Shown piece after piece: positions 61,213 to 64,000 of a DNA stretch of 64,000 nucleotides. The translations under genes were made by a program, and so were the position numbers. This DNA is from an uncultured Paracoccaceae bacterium (GTDB taxonomy: Bacteria; Pseudomonadota; Alphaproteobacteria; Rhodobacterales; Rhodobacteraceae). Location of the stretch: contig CANMTR010000004.1 of assembly GCA_947500825.1 (NCBI GenBank), positions 186,001 through 250,000 on the forward strand, given 5' to 3'. The notes beneath the pieces are model-generated. The model was not told the origin of the DNA. It made no database searches and saw only the letters and a list, made by a program, of their open reading frames with translations. Position 1 is the first letter of the stretch; every line of letters starts with the position of its first letter.

Positions 61213-61755
61213 ATGCCCGACCGTGCAATCGTCGTGATCGACCTGCAGAATGAATACTGGCCAGACGGCAACTTGCCGCTCGAGAACATCGAGGGGGCGG
61301 CCGCCAATGCCGCGCGCGTGATTTCCCACGGCCGCAAGGCCGGCGACCTCATCGTGAACGTGCGCCACGAGATGCCCGGCGCTCCGGTCTTCGTGCCTGG
61401 ATCGAAGGGCGTCGAGATCAACAAGGTCGTGGCACCCGGTGAGGACGAGCCGGTCGTGACCAAGACCTTCCCGAACGCATTCCGCGACACCGGCCTCAAG
61501 GCCCTGCTCGACGAGAAGGGGATCGAGAACGTGGTGGTGGTCGGCGCCATGAGCCACATGTGCGTCGATGCGACCGTCCGGGCGGCCAACGACTTCGGCT
61601 ACAAGACCGTGACCGTCCACGACGCCTGCGCGACGCGCGATCTGGGCTTCGATGGCACGACCGTCCCGGCTGCGCATGTTCATGCAGCAATAATGGCGGC
61701 TTTCGAGTTCGCCTACGGCGAGGTCATCGCCACCGACGCCTTCATCACGCGCTGA
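61213..61755 (+). CDS. Cysteine hydrolase, isochorismatase-like
   Basis: Alpha/beta hydrolase of 180 residues. Catalytic Asp in AIVVIDLQNEYW, a Lys in the KTFPNAFRDTGL stretch and the nucleophile Cys in VVGAMSHMCVDATVRAAND are placed as in isochorismatase/nicotinamidase relatives. DACATRDLGFDG follows. I use ATG 61213, 8 nt after AAAGG. GTG 61204 is in frame as well. The substrate is an amide or isochorismate-type compound, not determined. Confidence 0.88.
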   Translation: MPDRAIVVIDLQNEYWPDGNLPLENIEGAAANAARVISHGRKAGDLIVNVRHEMPGAPVFVPGSKGVEINKVVAPGEDEPVVTKTFPNAFRDTGLKALLDEKGIENVVVVGAMSHMCVDATVRAANDFGYKTVTVHDACATRDLGFDGTTVPAAHVHAAIMAAFEFAYGEVIATDAFITR

Positions 61756-61793
61756 ACCGGCGAGAGGAGAGTTTCCATGACCACAGCCGCCAA

Positions 61794-62651
61794 ATGCTTG
61801 TCATGTCCGGTTCCGCCGTCGTCGGAAGCACTGCGTCTGTTTCAGCCCAGGGAAACGACATGACACCTGAAAGCAGAAGCACGATCACCCAGATCCGCAA
61901 TGCGACCCTGCGGATCGACTACGGCGGCGTCCGCTTCCTCGTCGACCCGATGCTCGCGGACCGCCACGCCCTGCCGGGTTTCCAGGGGACCGTGAACAGC
62001 GAGCAGCGCAATCCGATGGTGCATCTGCCCATGCCGATTGCCGACATCGTGGACGTCGATGCCGTGATCGTCACCCATCTGCACGAAGACCACTGGGACC
62101 AGGCGGCGCGAGACGCGCTGCACAAGGATCTGCCGGTCTTCGCCCAGAACGGCACGGATGCCGAAATCATCCGCGGGCAAGGCTTTACGGATGTTCGCGT
62201 GCTGTCCGAAAGCTCCGAGTTCAACGGCGTGCGTCTGATCAGGACGGCCGGCCGGCATGGAACGGAGGCGCATCACGAGGCGATGGCAGAGATCCTGGGC
62301 GAGGTCTGTGGCGTGGTGTTCGACCATCCCGACGAGAAGACCATCTATCTCGCCGGAGACACGATCTGGAACGACGACGTTGCCGCAGTCCTGTCTGCGC
62401 ACACACCTGAAGTCGCGATCCTGAATGCGGGCTACGCGATGGTCCAGGGCGTCGACGGGGGCATCATCATGGGAACGGAGGATGTCCTGCGGGTTCACCA
62501 GGCCGCCCCCGGGACCCTTCTGATCGCCTCTCACATGGAAGCGATCAACCATTGCGTCCTGACGCGCGCAGAACTCCGGGCTTTCGCGGCGAAAGAAGGG
62601 GTCTCGGAGAAACTGCGGACGCCCGGAGACGGCGAAACCAATACGATTTGA
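61794..62651 (+). CDS. Metallo-beta-lactamase-fold hydrolase with damaged leader
   Basis: MBL-fold protein of about 285 residues. VIVTHLHEDHWD has the HxHxDH metal motif, TAGRHG and IYLAGDTIWNDDV, AILNAGYA and ASHMEAINHC follow, as in UlaG-like members. The N-terminus LVMSGSAVVGSTASVSAQ looks like an exported leader. An ATG at 61777 with a proper site just upstream is one frame off and would restore MTT..RQMLVMSG with one added base, suggesting a start-proximal frameshift. ATG 61794, or 61861 without leader, are the remaining starts. Confidence 0.78.
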   Translation: MLVMSGSAVVGSTASVSAQGNDMTPESRSTITQIRNATLRIDYGGVRFLVDPMLADRHALPGFQGTVNSEQRNPMVHLPMPIADIVDVDAVIVTHLHEDHWDQAARDALHKDLPVFAQNGTDAEIIRGQGFTDVRVLSESSEFNGVRLIRTAGRHGTEAHHEAMAEILGEVCGVVFDHPDEKTIYLAGDTIWNDDVAAVLSAHTPEVAILNAGYAMVQGVDGGIIMGTEDVLRVHQAAPGTLLIASHMEAINHCVLTRAELRAFAAKEGVSEKLRTPGDGETNTI

Positions 62652-62858
62652 CAGCGGCGGAGACTGGAGGCGGCGCGATGCGCGCCGTCGCCCCACCAGT
62701 TCAGCGACCATGCCATCGCGCCCGAAGATGCCGGTCATTTCCACCTCTACTGGGGCGACGACCGGGCGGAGCCGCTTGAGGACGTCACCAACTGGCCGAC
62801 CTGCTACCCCGCTGAACTCAGCGGCGAGGAGGTGGCGGGAGAAATGATGGCCCACTGA
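62652..62858 (+). pseudogene. Orphan 3' gene fragment behind the MBL gene
   Basis: Directly after the MBL stop, and in the same frame, the sequence reads PHQFSDHAIAPEDAGHFHLYWGDDRAEP and ends DVTNWPTCYPAELSGEEVAGEMMAH-stop (62856-62858). The composition looks like a real protein C-terminus, but no start codon is in frame. I do not recognise the family. Probably the remains of a gene whose 5' part was deleted. Confidence 0.4.
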
Positions 62859-63073
62859 TATCCGGCTAATGCGGGCGGCCGCGTATGGCTGCCCCCATTC
62901 TGTGCCTCGGGCCGAAGGAGGAGTTGTCCATGGGGGAAGCGGAGCAAGCTGATCCGGCAAGGGGGAGATCGCGGGCTTCTCGTTGCGGCCACACGAATAT
63001 CGTGCGGCGCGGCACATGGCTTCGAGCGCGCATAGATAGCACCGCGAGCGGTCCTTCTTCCCGGCTTTCCCGC
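62859..63073. other. Spacer before znuB
   Basis: 215 nt downstream of the znuCB operon (which reads leftwards). Frames on both strands are short and without known motifs. No hairpin of note. Confidence 0.4.
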
Positions 63074-63868
63074 TTACGCTGCACGCCTGAGGCCCGCCAT
63101 CGCTGTCGATAGACAGAAGAGCAGAGCCGTCACGCACACGATCGTCGGTCCGGTCGGCGTGTCGAACTCATAGGAGGCACGCAAGCCCGACCAGGCCGAG
63201 ACCATCGCGACAAGCGCGGCCATCACCCCCATGCGCTCGGGCGTGGCCGCGAAAGGGCGCACGGCGGCCGCCGGGATGATCAGGAGCGCGGTGATGAGCA
63301 GGACGCCGACGACCTTGATCGCCACGGCGACAACCACGGCCAGCGCCAGCGTCAGGACCAGCTGTTCGCGTTTCGGGTCGATCCCGGCAGCGCGGGCGAG
63401 GCCCTCGTTCAGCGTCGCGGTCAGCAGCGCATTCCAGCGCCAGCCGATCAGCGCCAGCACCAGCGCCGCGCCCCCCCAGATCACCCCGAGATCGACGCGC
63501 GAGACCGACAGGATGTCGCCGAAGAGATAGGCCATGAGGTCGATCCGGACGCCGGGTATGAAAGTCACGCCCACGAGCCCGAATGCGAGCGCGGAATGCG
63601 CCATCACGCCGAGTAGCGTGTCCATGGCATAACCCCGTCCCGAGATCATCGAAACGGTCGTGGCCATGATCAGCGCCACGATCATCGCGCCCGCAAAGAC
63701 CGGGACCGAGAACGCCAGGGATAGAGCCACGCCGAGGATCGCGGCGTGGGCGGTGGCATCCCCGAAATAGGCCATCCGGCGCCAGACCACGAAACAGCCG
63801 AGCGGCGCGGCGGCGAGGCCCGTGCCGATCCCGGCGAGGGCGGCGCGGGTCATGAAATCGTCGAGCAT
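63074..63868 (-). CDS. znuB: Zinc ABC transporter permease
   Basis: Inner-membrane permease of 264 residues with about eight segments, ABC-3 family. PLGCFVVWRRMAYFGDATAHAAILGVALSL, DTLLGVMAHSALAFGLV, YLFGDILSVSRVDLGVI and ALLIIPAAAVRPFA are landmarks of ZnuB. Zinc is the likely metal because the upstream gene product ends in a His-rich tail as in ZnuC. Its start overlaps the znuC stop by 1 nt (TAATG). Confidence 0.92.
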   Translation of the reverse strand: MLDDFMTRAALAGIGTGLAAAPLGCFVVWRRMAYFGDATAHAAILGVALSLAFSVPVFAGAMIVALIMATTVSMISGRGYAMDTLLGVMAHSALAFGLVGVTFIPGVRIDLMAYLFGDILSVSRVDLGVIWGGAALVLALIGWRWNALLTATLNEGLARAAGIDPKREQLVLTLALAVVVAVAIKVVGVLLITALLIIPAAAVRPFAATPERMGVMAALVAMVSAWSGLRASYEFDTPTGPTIVCVTALLFCLSTAMAGLRRAA

Positions 63869-64000
63869 TATCCCGCTGTGTCCTGAGGCGCATCGTGCGT
63901 GTGACTATGGTCGTGGTGGTGGCGGTAGAGCGCGAGCGCTCCGCGCGTGCCCTCGCCGAACAGGCGGCGATAATCGGGCGCGTTGGCGACCACCTCGGGC
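63868..64000 (-). CDS. znuC: Zinc ABC transporter ATP-binding protein, 3' end only
   Basis: The last 44 codons before the window edge read PEVVANAPDYRRLFGEGTRGALALYRHHHDHSHTHDAPQDTAG-stop. GHPxxVxxxPxYRxLFG followed by a His-rich tail is the typical ZnuC C-terminus. The ATPase core lies outside the window. Co-transcribed with znuB, 1-nt overlap. Confidence 0.85.
   Translation of the reverse strand, partial: PEVVANAPDYRRLFGEGTRGALALYRHHHDHSHTHDAPQDTAG

Noticed and set aside
1-64000. tRNA or rRNA genes
   Set aside because: I looked in intergenic regions for T-loop and anticodon-arm patterns and rRNA signatures and saw none; a covariance search was not possible.

Overview
The window is very GC-rich, densely packed alphaproteobacterial DNA. 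Most likely it comes from a member of the Rhodobacteraceae. The grounds are high GC, many 1-nt and 4-nt stop/start overlaps, frequent GTG and TTG starts, a cobA-cobF-DUF1636 run, a leuC/leuD/leuB region with extra genes set in it, abundant TRAP and tricarboxylate (TTT) uptake genes, and a ketocarotenoid (crtW/crtZ) cluster. This is inferred from content; no phylogeny was run.

1-24 kb is conserved housekeeping sequence. It holds a TrkA-type K+ regulator (cut by the window edge), an SDR protein, a DUF1810 protein, topoisomerase IB, AMP nucleosidase, HU, cobA/cobF/DUF1636, uvrC, a PTR1-like reductase, a Ca2+/H+-type antiporter, a very small zinc-ribbon gene, an S49 peptidase, an AEC transporter, an ABC-2 exporter, a flavoprotein, MscS with a truncated GNAT gene behind it, and leuC, leuD and leuB. 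A sulfotransferase-like gene sits between leuC and leuD. A membrane protein and a secreted EEP-fold protein sit between leuD and leuB.

24-46.7 kb looks like an accessory catabolic island, edged on both sides by decayed IS3-type OrfA fragments. Its left part is LysR, a TRAP transporter, GST, a carboxymuconolactone-decarboxylase-like protein, a LigI-like amidohydrolase and an SDR. A thioesterase and a damaged TTT transporter follow: tctB and tctA are fused by an internal deletion while tctC is intact. The right part has a 2-hydroxyacid dehydrogenase, an AbrB-type membrane protein, a second LysR, enoyl-CoA hydratase, MmgE/PrpD, an SDR, a PrpF-type isomerase, acyl-CoA dehydrogenase and two tandem ADP-forming acyl-CoA synthetases. 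Together they suggest import and CoA-dependent breakdown of an organic acid, possibly ring-derived or tricarboxylic. The substrate is not determined. A palindrome AACC-N3-GGTT lies upstream of both the TTT operon and prpF.

47-49 kb is a queC-queD-queE operon for 7-deazaguanine synthesis, headed by a clear preQ1-I riboswitch that overlaps the queC ribosome-binding site. A decayed histidine kinase follows.

50-58.9 kb is a carotenoid locus. An unknown ORF, an ABC-2 exporter pair, crtW and crtZ form one coupled plus-strand operon. It converges on a minus-strand crtY-crtI-crtB operon, and the 3' ends overlap. A membrane LytTR regulator lies beyond crtY, and LytTR-like direct repeats with 21-bp spacing precede crtY. 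The expected end product is a ketolated/hydroxylated carotenoid such as astaxanthin. crtE is not in the window.

58.9-64 kb starts with about 1.2 kb without a confident gene. Then come a GlxA-type regulator, a divergent isochorismatase-like hydrolase and a metallo-beta-lactamase-fold protein, an orphan 3' gene fragment, and the znuB and 3' znuC genes of a zinc importer that runs off the window.
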